Part shown: in pieces, positions 1-8,761 of the stretch
Numbering within the stretch: the first letter of the stretch is position 1
How the letters are laid out: each line of letters opens with the position of its first letter
Assembly (NCBI RefSeq): GCF_002483205.1
Contig: NZ_DLHM01000005.1
Location: 626,817 to 690,816 of the forward strand
DNA: 64,000 bases
Direction: 5' to 3'
Source of the DNA: Flavihumibacter sp. UBA7668
Lineage (GTDB): Bacteria > Bacteroidota > Bacteroidia > Chitinophagales > Chitinophagaceae
Made by a program: the position numbers and the translations under genes
The notes under the pieces: generated by a model
Databases searched by the model: none
Told to the model about the DNA's origin: nothing
Seen by the model: only the letters and a program-made list of their open reading frames with translations

Positions 1-630
1 AAGCGTTTCGGTAAGTGGCGTGTGAATGGAAATGCTGGCATTCAACTGGCTATAATTGCTGTCCATTCGGTAAATGTTAAAAATACGTACTCCCCTATAA
101 CTAAGTTTTTTTTCTGCCGCGTATTGTATGAGCGAATCATAAACCAGGTTCATTTTAGATAGCAAACTGTCAGTAGGAACCAGGATGGTTTTAAATAAAT
201 AGGTAGTGTCCTGAACGGTGGTGCGTTCAATTTTGTAGCCGTATAATAATTCCGTGTTTATTAAGTAGGAATTCATTCTTTCCGCCAACAAGTTAACCGG
301 ATCATTTTTAGAAGGAAGGATAAATTGAATTCCTTTTTTGAAATATTGAAATCGTAACTGACTGGTAGATGGTTTCTGGATCTTGGGTTGAATCAGTAAA
401 CGAACCAATTGCTCCTGTTGATTCCTGTTGCGAATCCTTAAAAGGTACGTATATGGATTTAGTTCTTTAATTGTCAGGCTTGAATCCTGTAGAATGTGTT
501 GGGCGGTTTTATCCGCAGAAACCGGACTATTGATAGTTATTTCACTCTGAAAATTTTTGGTCAATAGCACTATTAAAACAAGTACTGTTGCCAGTATTAT
601 TGTGAGCGTCAGGATATTTTTTCTTTTCAT
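1..630 (-). CDS. Membrane-anchored hypothetical protein, C-terminus cut by window edge
   Basis: An open frame of 210 codons runs from an ATG at 630 to the window edge without a stop, so the 3' end is missing. It starts MKRKN followed by a hydrophobic stretch (about residues 7-23) that looks like a signal anchor. The rest is soluble and should face the periplasm. I do not recognise a named domain. Residues of the second half (a YLFKT segment, then a DSLI and an RGVRIF segment) resemble the 319-residue protein encoded just upstream, so the two look like diverged tandem copies. The start lies 4 bases after the stop of that gene, so they are probably cotranscribed and possibly translationally coupled. 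Function is unknown; an effector-binding role is only a guess from the neighbour. Confidence 0.7.
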   Translation of the reverse strand, partial: MKRKNILTLTIILATVLVLIVLLTKNFQSEITINSPVSADKTAQHILQDSSLTIKELNPYTYLLRIRNRNQQEQLVRLLIQPKIQKPSTSQLRFQYFKKGIQFILPSKNDPVNLLAERMNSYLINTELLYGYKIERTTVQDTTYLFKTILVPTDSLLSKMNLVYDSLIQYAAEKKLSYRGVRIFNIYRMDSNYSQLNASISIHTPLTETL

Positions 631-634
631 TTTC

Positions 635-1594
635 TTATAAAATCGGGTAACAGAGTTTAATTCGTATTTTATCTTCCGGTTGAAAACCAAATCCGGGTGA
701 AAGTAAATCTTCGAATGGTAACATGTATCCCACCAGTGAATAATCTTTTCGGTATTGATCCAATGCCTTGTAGGCCTTATCAATATCTTTATAAGCCCCC
801 TTGAATTCAGCTGTCAGCATTTGTTTGCCTGCGGGTAATTTTTTTTGCCCGATTCCAAGAGCCGCCTGCCTTTCCAACAAACAGGATACCACTACTCCCG
901 TAAAAATATTGATCCTGCCACTATCAGTTGCCTGCTGATAGAAAATCCGCCTGCCCGACCAGTCAACCGGATGTTTTTTTATATGATTGATCAGGCTGTC
1001 AAACAATTGGGTAGTTGCTGCCGCTTTTTCTTCTGGCAAAACTGTTTTAGTCATAAACAGATAACAACTGTCGGTGATGGTTTCTTTTTTAATTACAAAA
1101 CCATAAAAACGCTGTGTGTTATTAGTGAAAGCTTCCAGTTCTTTCAAACTCGTTACCACCTGTTCATCAATCGGATCGGGATCAATCCATCTTTTCCAGA
1201 TGGTTCGATAAACGGAAGCTTCAACCAGACAATCTCCTTTAGAAGATGGGTCGGCTGAAATATCAAAATCAATCCTTCGTTTAATATCATCCGTTTCAAT
1301 GGCCATCACAATATGGCCGGGTTGCTCCGCAACCAGCTCAATTCCATGACCATCCATATACAAACCGGATCTGTCACCATCCAGTTTTCCGATCTCCGAA
1401 CTGTCGGCATTTACAAAGGGATAAAACCATTTCCGAAGTTGTTCCGCTGTTCGGAACTGATCCATCGTGCGGTTAAGCGAATAAGGAACTTTTGCGGTAG
1501 CACTGAACTGAATGGGAACTGAAACAGATGTTAATAACACCAGGCCGGTAATACCCAACAATAAAATAATAATAAACTTCCGGCCTTTTAACAT
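635..1594 (-). CDS. SRPBCC/GyrI-like effector-binding membrane-anchored protein
   Basis: A 319-residue protein with an N-terminal hydrophobic anchor (about residues 7-27). The region after it (about 30-160) reads like a SRPBCC/polyketide-cyclase fold: an FRTAEQLRKWFYPF segment, as in START-like proteins. The last ~100 residues (PAGKQMLTAEFKGAYKDIDKAYKALDQ, split across the alpha/beta core) resemble the GyrI-like small-molecule binding domain, where a G-x-Y motif and a following helix line the ligand pocket. Family knowledge suggests binding of small ligands rather than catalysis. It is the first gene of a two-gene minus-strand unit with the paralogue that starts 4 bases after its stop. It is divergent from the GH65 gene with 64 bp between. 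The ligand cannot be told from sequence. Confidence 0.65.
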   Translation of the reverse strand: MLKGRKFIIILLLGITGLVLLTSVSVPIQFSATAKVPYSLNRTMDQFRTAEQLRKWFYPFVNADSSEIGKLDGDRSGLYMDGHGIELVAEQPGHIVMAIETDDIKRRIDFDISADPSSKGDCLVEASVYRTIWKRWIDPDPIDEQVVTSLKELEAFTNNTQRFYGFVIKKETITDSCYLFMTKTVLPEEKAAATTQLFDSLINHIKKHPVDWSGRRIFYQQATDSGRINIFTGVVVSCLLERQAALGIGQKKLPAGKQMLTAEFKGAYKDIDKAYKALDQYRKDYSLVGYMLPFEDLLSPGFGFQPEDKIRIKLCYPIL

Positions 1595-1658
1595 AAATGG
1601 TGATTACTTGGGATAGTGTTGGTAAATTTAATAAGCAAGCCGCTAAATTCTGCTATAT

Positions 1659-3707
1659 ATGATGAAACTATTTATTAATCTGTCGTTTGTAGCTTTTTCT
1701 TTGCTGGCAATCACAGAAACCGCTGCACAAACCATCGATCCATGGAAACTTTCCGCCTCCAATCCGGATGCCTCTGATTATTATGGAATTACAGTGGCCA
1801 ATGGAATGATCGGGCTTGTATCATCCGCTGCTCCCTTAACAGTGAAAGAAGTAGTGCTTGCCGGAGCCTACGACCAATATGGACGGGGCAGGGTGAGCAA
1901 TTTTTTGCGCAGCTTTAATTTATTGAACTGTACCCTTGAAATTGATGGAAAACTCATGGATAACCACCAGGTTTCCAACTTTACACAAACCCTTGATATG
2001 AAGGCAGGGGCATTTACAGCAAGTTTTGATTATGCAGATAAGGCCAGCGTGGAATATAGTTATTTTGCCCTTCGTCATTTGCCTTATACTGTATTGATGG
2101 ATATCAGTATTCAGCCAAAGAAAAATATTTCGGTTAAAATGGCCAGTGTTATGGAAGCACCCGATGCTTTGCGCGATGTGCAGAATTATTACAATGAAAT
2201 TGATCGTCCCCATGTGGTGCTCAGCCTCCTGACCTCTTCTGCTAAAAGTCCGGCTGGAAAATTATTACTCTGTGCCTCCAATACTTTTTTATTCGAAGAA
2301 AAACATGGACATGAACCCAGAGTGATTCATGAAATGTGGGACAATAATCGCCACCTGATGAAATTCAGCAAAGAATTAAAAGCTGGAGAAAATTATCGGT
2401 TCGCTATTGCTGGTTCATCCATTACTTCCGCGCACCACGATGATCCGCTGAATGAAGCCGAACGCCTGACTATTTATGCCCGACTTGAAGGAAGAGACCG
2501 CTTGCTTAAATTTCATCAACAGGCCTGGAATGAACTTTGGAAAAGTGATATCATCATTGAAGGTGATCCGCAGGCACAACAGGATATCCACAGCATGCTC
2601 TATCATCTCTATTCCTTCGCAAGAGAGGGAACAGCTTTCTCCCCTTCACCCATGGGATTATCCGGACTCGGATACAATGGCCATGTATTCTGGGATACAG
2701 AATTATGGATGTTCCCCGCCCTGCTGACCCTGCAGCCTGCTATTGCAAAAAGTTTGGTTGAATATCGTTTTCAGCGGCTGGAAGCGGCAAGGAGAAATGC
2801 TTTTTCCAAAGGATTTAAAGGCGCCATGTTTCCATGGGAAAGCGCTGATTCTGGTGTGGAAGAAACCCCGGTTTGGGCATTAAGCGGACCATTTGAACAT
2901 CATATAACGGCCTGTGTGGCTATTGCTGCCTGGAATTATTATTGCGTTACCCAGGATAAAAACTGGTTGCGCGATAAAGGATACCCCATACTTTCTGAAA
3001 CGGCCGATTTCTGGGCAAGCCGGGTGGAACGTGCTGGTCCCGGACAATACAATATCAACAATGTGGTAGCAGCAGATGAATGGGCAGAAAACGTCGACAA
3101 TAATGCTTTCACCAATGCAGCGGCAAAAGCGAATCTTCGTTTTGCAACGGAAGCTGCAAAATTATTGGGTATTACACCGAATGCAGATTGGGCATTGGTT
3201 GCTTCCAATATTCCGATTCTGAAATTTCCCGATGGTGTAACGCAGGAACATGCCAGCTATAAGGGAGAAGGGATCAAACAGGCGGATGTTAATTTGCTTT
3301 CTTATCCCCTGAAGGAAATTACAGATCCGAAAGCAATCAGGAAAGATCTTGAATATTATGAACAACGTGTGCCGGATGAAGGAACCCCCGCAATGACACA
3401 AGCCGTATTTACAACCCTCTATGCACGCCTGGGAGATAAGGAGAAAGCCCTGCATTGGTTCAAAGACTCCTATTTACCCAACCTGAATCCGCCGTTCAGA
3501 GTTATAGCGGAAACCAAAGGAGGAACTAATCCTTATTTTGCAACTGGTGCAGGTGGTGTGATACAAAGTGTGCTGATGGGGTTCGGCGGATTGGAAATAA
3601 CACCCAAAGGAATTGTGCAGATTAAATCAGTACTGCCTTCCCATTGGAAAAAACTGACCATTACAGGGGTGGGGCCGGATAAAAAGACCTTTGTTGTACA
3701 ACAGTAA
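1659..3707 (+). CDS. Secreted glycoside hydrolase family 65 protein, alpha-glucobiose-active (kojibiose-hydrolase-like)
   Basis: A 682-residue protein with a Sec signal peptide (about residues 1-24, ending AAQ), so it acts in the periplasm. The GH65 (alpha/alpha)6 barrel signatures are visible: GHVFWDTELWMFP in the middle and AADEWAENVDNNAFTN later. The Glu in the second motif, near residue 474, fits the general acid of the family. A further Glu near 618 (IAETKGG) lies where hydrolytic GH65 members such as the Flavobacterium kojibiose hydrolase carry the base; phosphorylases use phosphate instead. I therefore favour hydrolysis of an alpha-linked glucose disaccharide over phosphorolysis, but the linkage is not readable from sequence. 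It is followed after 10 bp by a trehalase gene, so the two probably form an operon for alpha-glucobioses. ATG at 1659 is followed by a second ATG; either could be used. Confidence 0.85.
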   Translation: MMKLFINLSFVAFSLLAITETAAQTIDPWKLSASNPDASDYYGITVANGMIGLVSSAAPLTVKEVVLAGAYDQYGRGRVSNFLRSFNLLNCTLEIDGKLMDNHQVSNFTQTLDMKAGAFTASFDYADKASVEYSYFALRHLPYTVLMDISIQPKKNISVKMASVMEAPDALRDVQNYYNEIDRPHVVLSLLTSSAKSPAGKLLLCASNTFLFEEKHGHEPRVIHEMWDNNRHLMKFSKELKAGENYRFAIAGSSITSAHHDDPLNEAERLTIYARLEGRDRLLKFHQQAWNELWKSDIIIEGDPQAQQDIHSMLYHLYSFAREGTAFSPSPMGLSGLGYNGHVFWDTELWMFPALLTLQPAIAKSLVEYRFQRLEAARRNAFSKGFKGAMFPWESADSGVEETPVWALSGPFEHHITACVAIAAWNYYCVTQDKNWLRDKGYPILSETADFWASRVERAGPGQYNINNVVAADEWAENVDNNAFTNAAAKANLRFATEAAKLLGITPNADWALVASNIPILKFPDGVTQEHASYKGEGIKQADVNLLSYPLKEITDPKAIRKDLEYYEQRVPDEGTPAMTQAVFTTLYARLGDKEKALHWFKDSYLPNLNPPFRVIAETKGGTNPYFATGAGGVIQSVLMGFGGLEITPKGIVQIKSVLPSHWKKLTITGVGPDKKTFVVQQ

Positions 3708-3717
3708 AAATTAGCTT

Positions 3718-5313
3718 ATGGATCTACGTTTTATTTCAAACATTGTAGCCGGAATGCTTTTGTCGATGGGTGGGATGGCGCAGGACAGTTTGCCCAAAAG
3801 TCCTGATTTGCTTTATGCCGAACTTTTTTCTGATGTACAACTGGCAAGAATATTTCCCGACGGCAAAACTTTTGCGGATGCCATACCGGTTATGAGTCCG
3901 GAAGAAATCGTACTGGCTTATCGGAAAGCGCAGAAAAATCCGGAAACCAAATTTTCACTTACGCAATTCGTTAGAAATTATTTCATACTGCCTGATTCCA
4001 CCGCTTCTGTCTTTCAATCCAATCCGAATCATTCCATAACAGAACATATTCAGGAGCTGTGGAAAGTACTGAAAAGAGAAAAAGATACGGCAATAAAAGG
4101 CTCCTCTCTGCTGCCTTTACCACATCCCTATATTGTACCCGGCGGTCGCTTCAGGGAAATTTATTATTGGGATTCCTATTTCACGCTGCTTGGATTGAAA
4201 GAAAGCAGGGAATATGAATTGATGGAGAATATGATTGATAATTTTGCCTATCTGATCAATACCTATGGCCATATTCCCAACGGAAACCGAACCTATTACC
4301 TGAGTCGCTCACAGCCTCCTTTTTTTAGCCTGATGGTGGAATTGCTTGCTTCTGTAAAAGGCGATCAGGTTATCCTTCAATACCTTCCTTCCATGGAAAA
4401 AGAATACCGGTATTGGATGGAAGGTGCGGGCAACCTGAAGAAAGGACAGGCTTTTAAACGAGTGGTTTCAATGGGCAACGAATCCATATTAAATCGCTAT
4501 TGGGATGAAAGCGCCACACCCCGGCCCGAAAGTTATAAAGAGGATATCGAAACAGCCAAAAAATCAACCCGAAATAAAACCAGCGTATTCCAGCATTTAC
4601 GGGCAGGTGCCGCCAGCGGATGGGATTTTAGCAGCCGATGGCTGCCTGATGGTAAAACACTATCAACAATTGAAACAGCTGATATTATTCCCGTTGATCT
4701 GAATAGTTTGCTGGTTGGAGTGGAAAATAGTTTGGCTAGAGCATATAAAATTGCAAAGGAAGATTCCATTTCCATGCTTTATGAAACTGCTGCAGAAAAA
4801 AGACAGCAGTCTATTGAAAAATATTGCTGGAGCAGGGAATTGAAATTTTATACCGATTACAATTTTAAAAAAGCAACGCTCACCAAACAGATTACTCCAG
4901 CCGGGCTATTCCCCTTTGTTTTTTTCTCACATAAACAGGGGTATTTAAGTTTGATTGCAAGACAGGCAGCTGTTGTGGTACAGGAAAAATTATTACAGCC
5001 CGGGGGATTACAAACCAGTCTGCAAACAACCGGCGAACAATGGGATGCTCCCAACGGATGGGCACCTCTTCAATGGATGGCAGTAATGGGATTGGCAAGA
5101 AGTGGACAGATCGGCTTGGCAAAAGAGATTGCTCAACGCTGGACCCGCCTGAATGAAAAAGTGTATAAAGAAACAGGTAAACTCATGGAGAAATATAACG
5201 TAGTGGATTTAACCCTGCCTGCAGGTGGGGGTGAATACAAGGCACAGGATGGGTTCGGCTGGACAAATGGTGTGTATCTGGCCATGATTGCCTGGCTGAA
5301 ACAACCGGTTTAA
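3718..5313 (+). CDS. treA: Periplasmic trehalase (GH37)
   Basis: A 531-residue protein with a short signal peptide ending near GGMAQ, hydrolysing trehalose to two glucoses in the periplasm. Both trehalase signatures are present: PGGRFREIYYWDSYF near residue 141 and QWDAPNGWAPLQW near residue 441. Other conserved blocks (GHIPNGNRTYYLSRSQPP, AASGWDFSSRW) place the catalytic Asp and Glu in their usual setting. Length matches bacterial TreA. It follows the GH65 gene with 10 bp between. Its stop overlaps by 4 bases the stop of the convergent fructokinase gene, leaving no room for a dedicated terminator. Assignment to family is firm; the symbol treA is by function and location. Confidence 0.93.
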   Translation: MDLRFISNIVAGMLLSMGGMAQDSLPKSPDLLYAELFSDVQLARIFPDGKTFADAIPVMSPEEIVLAYRKAQKNPETKFSLTQFVRNYFILPDSTASVFQSNPNHSITEHIQELWKVLKREKDTAIKGSSLLPLPHPYIVPGGRFREIYYWDSYFTLLGLKESREYELMENMIDNFAYLINTYGHIPNGNRTYYLSRSQPPFFSLMVELLASVKGDQVILQYLPSMEKEYRYWMEGAGNLKKGQAFKRVVSMGNESILNRYWDESATPRPESYKEDIETAKKSTRNKTSVFQHLRAGAASGWDFSSRWLPDGKTLSTIETADIIPVDLNSLLVGVENSLARAYKIAKEDSISMLYETAAEKRQQSIEKYCWSRELKFYTDYNFKKATLTKQITPAGLFPFVFFSHKQGYLSLIARQAAVVVQEKLLQPGGLQTSLQTTGEQWDAPNGWAPLQWMAVMGLARSGQIGLAKEIAQRWTRLNEKVYKETGKLMEKYNVVDLTLPAGGGEYKAQDGFGWTNGVYLAMIAWLKQPV

Positions 5314-6191
5314 CTTAATTCACCTCTCAATCTTCGTGCGGCCGTATGTAATGCCTGATCAATTGCTTCCTCAATTGGCAGTTCTCTTAACCACGCGTTG
5401 ATAAATCCCGCCCAAAAGCTGTCGCCGGCACCTGTGCTGTCTTTTACCTCCACAGGTGGAGCTCCCTGATGCTGCCAATCCTGTTCTGCAGTTTTAAACC
5501 AAACACCTTCACTGCCGCAGGTGAGGCAGGCCACTGTCGCCGGAAAATTCGAGAGGTATTCTTTAGCTGATTCTATTGTTTGCTCAGTACCCAAAAAACG
5601 GCTGGCATCATCCAGACTGAATTTCAAGATTGGTTTGAAAGAGAGTACGGCCTTAAAAATAAGGGATGAATTATTGTCAGGGCCCCAGATTTTTTCTGAA
5701 TAATTCCAGTCCACACTAAGTTGTATTCCTGCTTGCCTGGCCCGCTGAAGTGCAGTCAGAATGGTTGTTTGTGCAGGTTCTTTGCTTAAGGCAAATGCAG
5801 TAGTATGGATGAGGTCTGCTTTTGTATACCAGGCAGGATCAATTCTTCCGATCTGCATATCGGCATCCCGATAGGGAATGAAATCGGGTGTGCCTTTGCT
5901 TTTTCCAACCGCAATCAAACTGGTAGTATGTATGGGTGAAATTTTAATCAGACTGGTATCGATATGTTTTTGTTTTAAATCCCTCAGAATTATATCTGCA
6001 AATCCATCTTTTCCAACCGTAGCAACCAGTTGAGAAGAGGTTCCCAACTGATGCAGAAAACGGCAGAAATTAGCCGGACTGCCACCTGGTTTTAATTCCA
6101 ATTGTGAAGCCATTGAAAGATCGTTTACAAAATCTGTCGAAACAGCATCAATCAATGCTTCTCCAATAGCTAAAACATGTTTAGTTTTCAT
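5310..6191 (-). CDS. PfkB-family fructokinase
   Basis: A 293-residue cytosolic sugar kinase of the ribokinase/PfkB family. The first PfkB signature is seen as PGGSPANFCRF near residue 33, and the second as DSTGAGDSFWAGF near residue 250, with the catalytic Asp of GAGD. The start GEALIDAV is typical of bacterial fructokinases. It is the last gene of a minus-strand operon (transporter, GH100 invertase, kinase), which points to phosphorylation of fructose released from sucrose. Spacing to the invertase gene is 9 bp. The substrate is inferred from the neighbours; other ketohexoses cannot be excluded. Confidence 0.85.
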   Translation of the reverse strand: MKTKHVLAIGEALIDAVSTDFVNDLSMASQLELKPGGSPANFCRFLHQLGTSSQLVATVGKDGFADIILRDLKQKHIDTSLIKISPIHTTSLIAVGKSKGTPDFIPYRDADMQIGRIDPAWYTKADLIHTTAFALSKEPAQTTILTALQRARQAGIQLSVDWNYSEKIWGPDNNSSLIFKAVLSFKPILKFSLDDASRFLGTEQTIESAKEYLSNFPATVACLTCGSEGVWFKTAEQDWQHQGAPPVEVKDSTGAGDSFWAGFINAWLRELPIEEAIDQALHTAARRLRGELS

Positions 6192-6200
6192 CTTGCTGAT

Positions 6201-7373
6201 TTAAATAAACAAACGTTTCCCTTCCAGGTAATTGATGGCCAGTACATGGCCGCCTGCACTCCAGGTGCAATATGGTACACCAATAGGTTCCCCTTTTTCT
6301 CCATGCAAACATTCATTGTATTGAAAATTATTCTTTTGGTTGGCAGCTTCGATCTGCATTGTAACCGCGGCAGCAAATTCAGCATCTCCCGATTGCATGG
6401 CGGCTGCAGCTAAAAAACCATTCCAAACCGGCCACAATCCGCCATTATGAAATTCATGCGGCTTGTTGCGGAAACTGTAAGCAAAATTATTTTCAAGTTC
6501 CTTCATATCGGGATCTGTATAATTGATTGCCGGATAAAAAGAAGGTAACATATGATTCATTCGAAGTCCTAATCCCTGCATAAACTGTAAGGCTTCTCTG
6601 TTCTCTTCTGCATTTCCGATTCCCAATAAAATAGCCAGGCAGTTCGCCTGCAAGTCAAATTGATGGTAAATTCTGGCGGGATTAAATCCCATCAGCCAAT
6701 AGCCTTGAGGAGCTGCATCGAGTTGGTGCTTCAGATTGGGTGCATAGAGCGGACCTTTACCCAATCGGTTCCAGAAATTGATTTCAATTATCTGTTTAAT
6801 GGAGCTGGCCTTGCTTAACCAGTTTTCTCTTTCATAAACAAGGGAAGCTAATCGAAGTGCCCATACACGAAGGAGCTGATTGAAGAGTATATACCCATGT
6901 TGGATGTATTCATCCGCCCAATCACCACTTTGCGGAACATACAGCAGTTCTTTGCCATTATATTCCCATGCATCCATAACCGAAAAACATTTTTCAACCT
7001 GGTGTATATAGGTTTGTGCAAGTGAACGATCATTTTGTAATAAAGTATACTGGCATAAACCAATCACAGCCCAACTGGGATTATCGGCTCTGCCAACCGT
7101 GCCTCCATAACTCACTCCTTTACCCGGGCTCACATTGGAGGGCATGAATCCGCTTGGGTGTTGGTTCTTAAAAATGGTTTGCAGGGTGTACTGAACTGTT
7201 TCAATCAGATCGGGTTCTCCGCTTAATAATGCTGCAAGGCTGTTGATGGTGCCATCGCGCGTCCAGATTCTTCGGTAATTATCCTGCTCCTGCAGGCTGG
7301 CCACAAATCCATGCGGTGTGGAAGCCTTGCGCAGGATCTCAATGGAACGATGATAATCAGATAAATTAATCAT
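6201..7373 (-). CDS. Glycoside hydrolase family 100 neutral/alkaline invertase
   Basis: A 390-residue cytosolic protein without signal peptide. The barrel motifs YRRIWTRDGTINSLAAL (near residue 40), SGFMPSNVSPGKGVSYGGTVGRADNPSW and HEFHNGGLWPVWNGFLAA match GH100 enzymes, which split sucrose to glucose and fructose at neutral pH. The WTRDG Asp fits the catalytic acid. It is shorter than plant members, which carry N-terminal extensions. Its start overlaps the end of the sucrose-type transporter gene by 8 bases, implying translational coupling, and the fructokinase follows. Distant relatives include amylo-alpha-1,6-glucosidase-like GH63/GH100 proteins, but the operon context supports sucrose. 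Confidence 0.82.
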   Translation of the reverse strand: MINLSDYHRSIEILRKASTPHGFVASLQEQDNYRRIWTRDGTINSLAALLSGEPDLIETVQYTLQTIFKNQHPSGFMPSNVSPGKGVSYGGTVGRADNPSWAVIGLCQYTLLQNDRSLAQTYIHQVEKCFSVMDAWEYNGKELLYVPQSGDWADEYIQHGYILFNQLLRVWALRLASLVYERENWLSKASSIKQIIEINFWNRLGKGPLYAPNLKHQLDAAPQGYWLMGFNPARIYHQFDLQANCLAILLGIGNAEENREALQFMQGLGLRMNHMLPSFYPAINYTDPDMKELENNFAYSFRNKPHEFHNGGLWPVWNGFLAAAAMQSGDAEFAAAVTMQIEAANQKNNFQYNECLHGEKGEPIGVPYCTWSAGGHVLAINYLEGKRLFI

Positions 7374-8670
7374 GGCTTACTGGTGCGGGTTTGATACGTA
7401 GTGTGGCCATCGCGGCTAAAAATAGAAGGGCCGCAGCAAAAAGGATGGCATTGCCCGGAATGCTTCCCAGGAGATTGGTATAGATCCATCCAAAACTAAG
7501 TGTTTGCAAAATCATAGGGATGACAATCATCATGTTAATGATGCCCATATAAACACCATAGCGTTCTTTTGGGATGCTGCCAACCACCATTACATAGGGA
7601 ATACCCATCATGCTGGCCCAGGCAATACCAAAACCAACCATAGGAAGAAAAAGCAGGGTACGATCTCTTATTTGGGGAAAAGCCCATAACGCGATACTTG
7701 CCATCAGCAGACAGGTTACATGGAGCCATTTGGCTCCCATTTTTTTTGCCATCCACACCAGTAAGAAGGCTGATAAAAAAGTAACGATATTGTAAAAGCC
7801 GTTGACTTGTCCGGCCAGCACAACAGCATCTTCATAAGCAGCTCCATTGCTATCGGTATTAAAAACAGATGCCGCAATACTAAGCGAAACATATTGCCAG
7901 TAACAAAACATAGCATACCATTGAAAAAGATAAACCAGCGCCAATTGCCACATAACGGGTGGCATATTTTTAAGCGCACTACCGATTTCGCGAAAGGGTT
8001 CAAGCAGCCCTTTTTTCTGTGCTTTAAGATGTGCCAGTTCTTCGATGGTTGGCGGTATTTCCGGTGTTGTTAGAACAGACCACAAAACAGAAAGGATCGA
8101 ACAGATACCCCCAACAAAAAAGGATCCGTAAACCCAATAGGGAATACCTGAATGAGAAGTGCCCGAGATGATGTCTTTGAAAAATCCGAGAGACAGGTTG
8201 GCCAGGGTTATTCCCAATCCGGTGAAAAAACTCTGGGTTAAAAAGCCGAGTGGCTGTTGTTTTGCCGGTAGCTTATCGGCAATGAATGCCCGATAAGGTT
8301 CCATTGCGGTGTTATTGGCAGCATCAAGAATCCAAAGGAGCCCGGCTGCCATCCACAAGGCTCTGCTGAATGGAAATGCAAAGAGACAAATGCTGCAGAC
8401 AATAGCGCCAATAAGAAAATAGGGTTTTCGTCTGCCCCAGCGGGGATGCCAGGTGCGGTCACTCATCGCACCAATAATGGGTTGAATGAGAAGTCCGGTC
8501 ATAGGACCGGCCAGATTAAGAATGGGCAGTTCTTCCGGTTTGGCTTCGAGAAAAGTATAAAGCGGATTAATAGCAGTTTGCTGTAAGCCGAAACTATACT
8601 GAATGCCGAAGAAACCCACATTCATATTGATTATTTGCCAGAAACTCAGGGTGGGTTTTTGCAGCTGCAT
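7366..8670 (-). CDS. MFS sugar:proton symporter, SLC45/sucrose type
   Basis: A 434-residue, 12-segment major facilitator protein. The block RTWHPRWGRRKPYFLIGA between helices 2 and 3 is the RxGRRxP motif of the sucrose/SLC45 branch. The conserved MTGLLIQPIIGAMSD and ANNTAMEPYRAFIADKLP segments also fit that branch. Likely role: proton-coupled uptake of sucrose across the inner membrane. The chosen start is the ATG at 8670 (MQLQKPTLSFWQ), because the longer frame to 8787 would run across the start of the divergent peptidase gene and adds a non-conserved leader. It heads the operon with the GH100 invertase and fructokinase. No outer-membrane transporter is adjacent. Confidence 0.85.
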   Translation of the reverse strand: MQLQKPTLSFWQIINMNVGFFGIQYSFGLQQTAINPLYTFLEAKPEELPILNLAGPMTGLLIQPIIGAMSDRTWHPRWGRRKPYFLIGAIVCSICLFAFPFSRALWMAAGLLWILDAANNTAMEPYRAFIADKLPAKQQPLGFLTQSFFTGLGITLANLSLGFFKDIISGTSHSGIPYWVYGSFFVGGICSILSVLWSVLTTPEIPPTIEELAHLKAQKKGLLEPFREIGSALKNMPPVMWQLALVYLFQWYAMFCYWQYVSLSIAASVFNTDSNGAAYEDAVVLAGQVNGFYNIVTFLSAFLLVWMAKKMGAKWLHVTCLLMASIALWAFPQIRDRTLLFLPMVGFGIAWASMMGIPYVMVVGSIPKERYGVYMGIINMMIVIPMILQTLSFGWIYTNLLGSIPGNAILFAAALLFLAAMATLRIKPAPVSHD

Positions 8671-8720
8671 AAGCAATCGTTGGTTATACTTAAAAATACT
8701 ATTTAGGTTTCGGTTTGTTC

Positions 8721-8732
8721 TGGAGATCTCCA
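8721..8732. promoter_or_regulatory. 12-bp perfect palindrome, candidate operator
   Basis: TGGAGATCTCCA is a perfect palindrome lying in the 91-bp divergent region between the sucrose transporter gene (minus) and the M23 peptidase gene (plus). It sits 50 bp from the transporter start. A repressor site for the sugar operon is plausible, but no regulator gene is adjacent. Confidence 0.3.
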
Positions 8733-8748
8733 CAGCAAACCGTTGCGT

Positions 8749-8756
8749 TATCTTTG
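8749..8756 (+). promoter_or_regulatory. -7 promoter box directly before the M23 peptidase start
   Basis: TATCTTTG is an exact match to the Bacteroidota -7 consensus TAnnTTTG. It ends 5 bases before the ATG at 8762, so the mRNA would begin at or within a few bases of the start codon. No good TTTG -33 box is seen at the usual 19-21 bp. Confidence 0.5.
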
Positions 8757-8761
8757 TGGAT

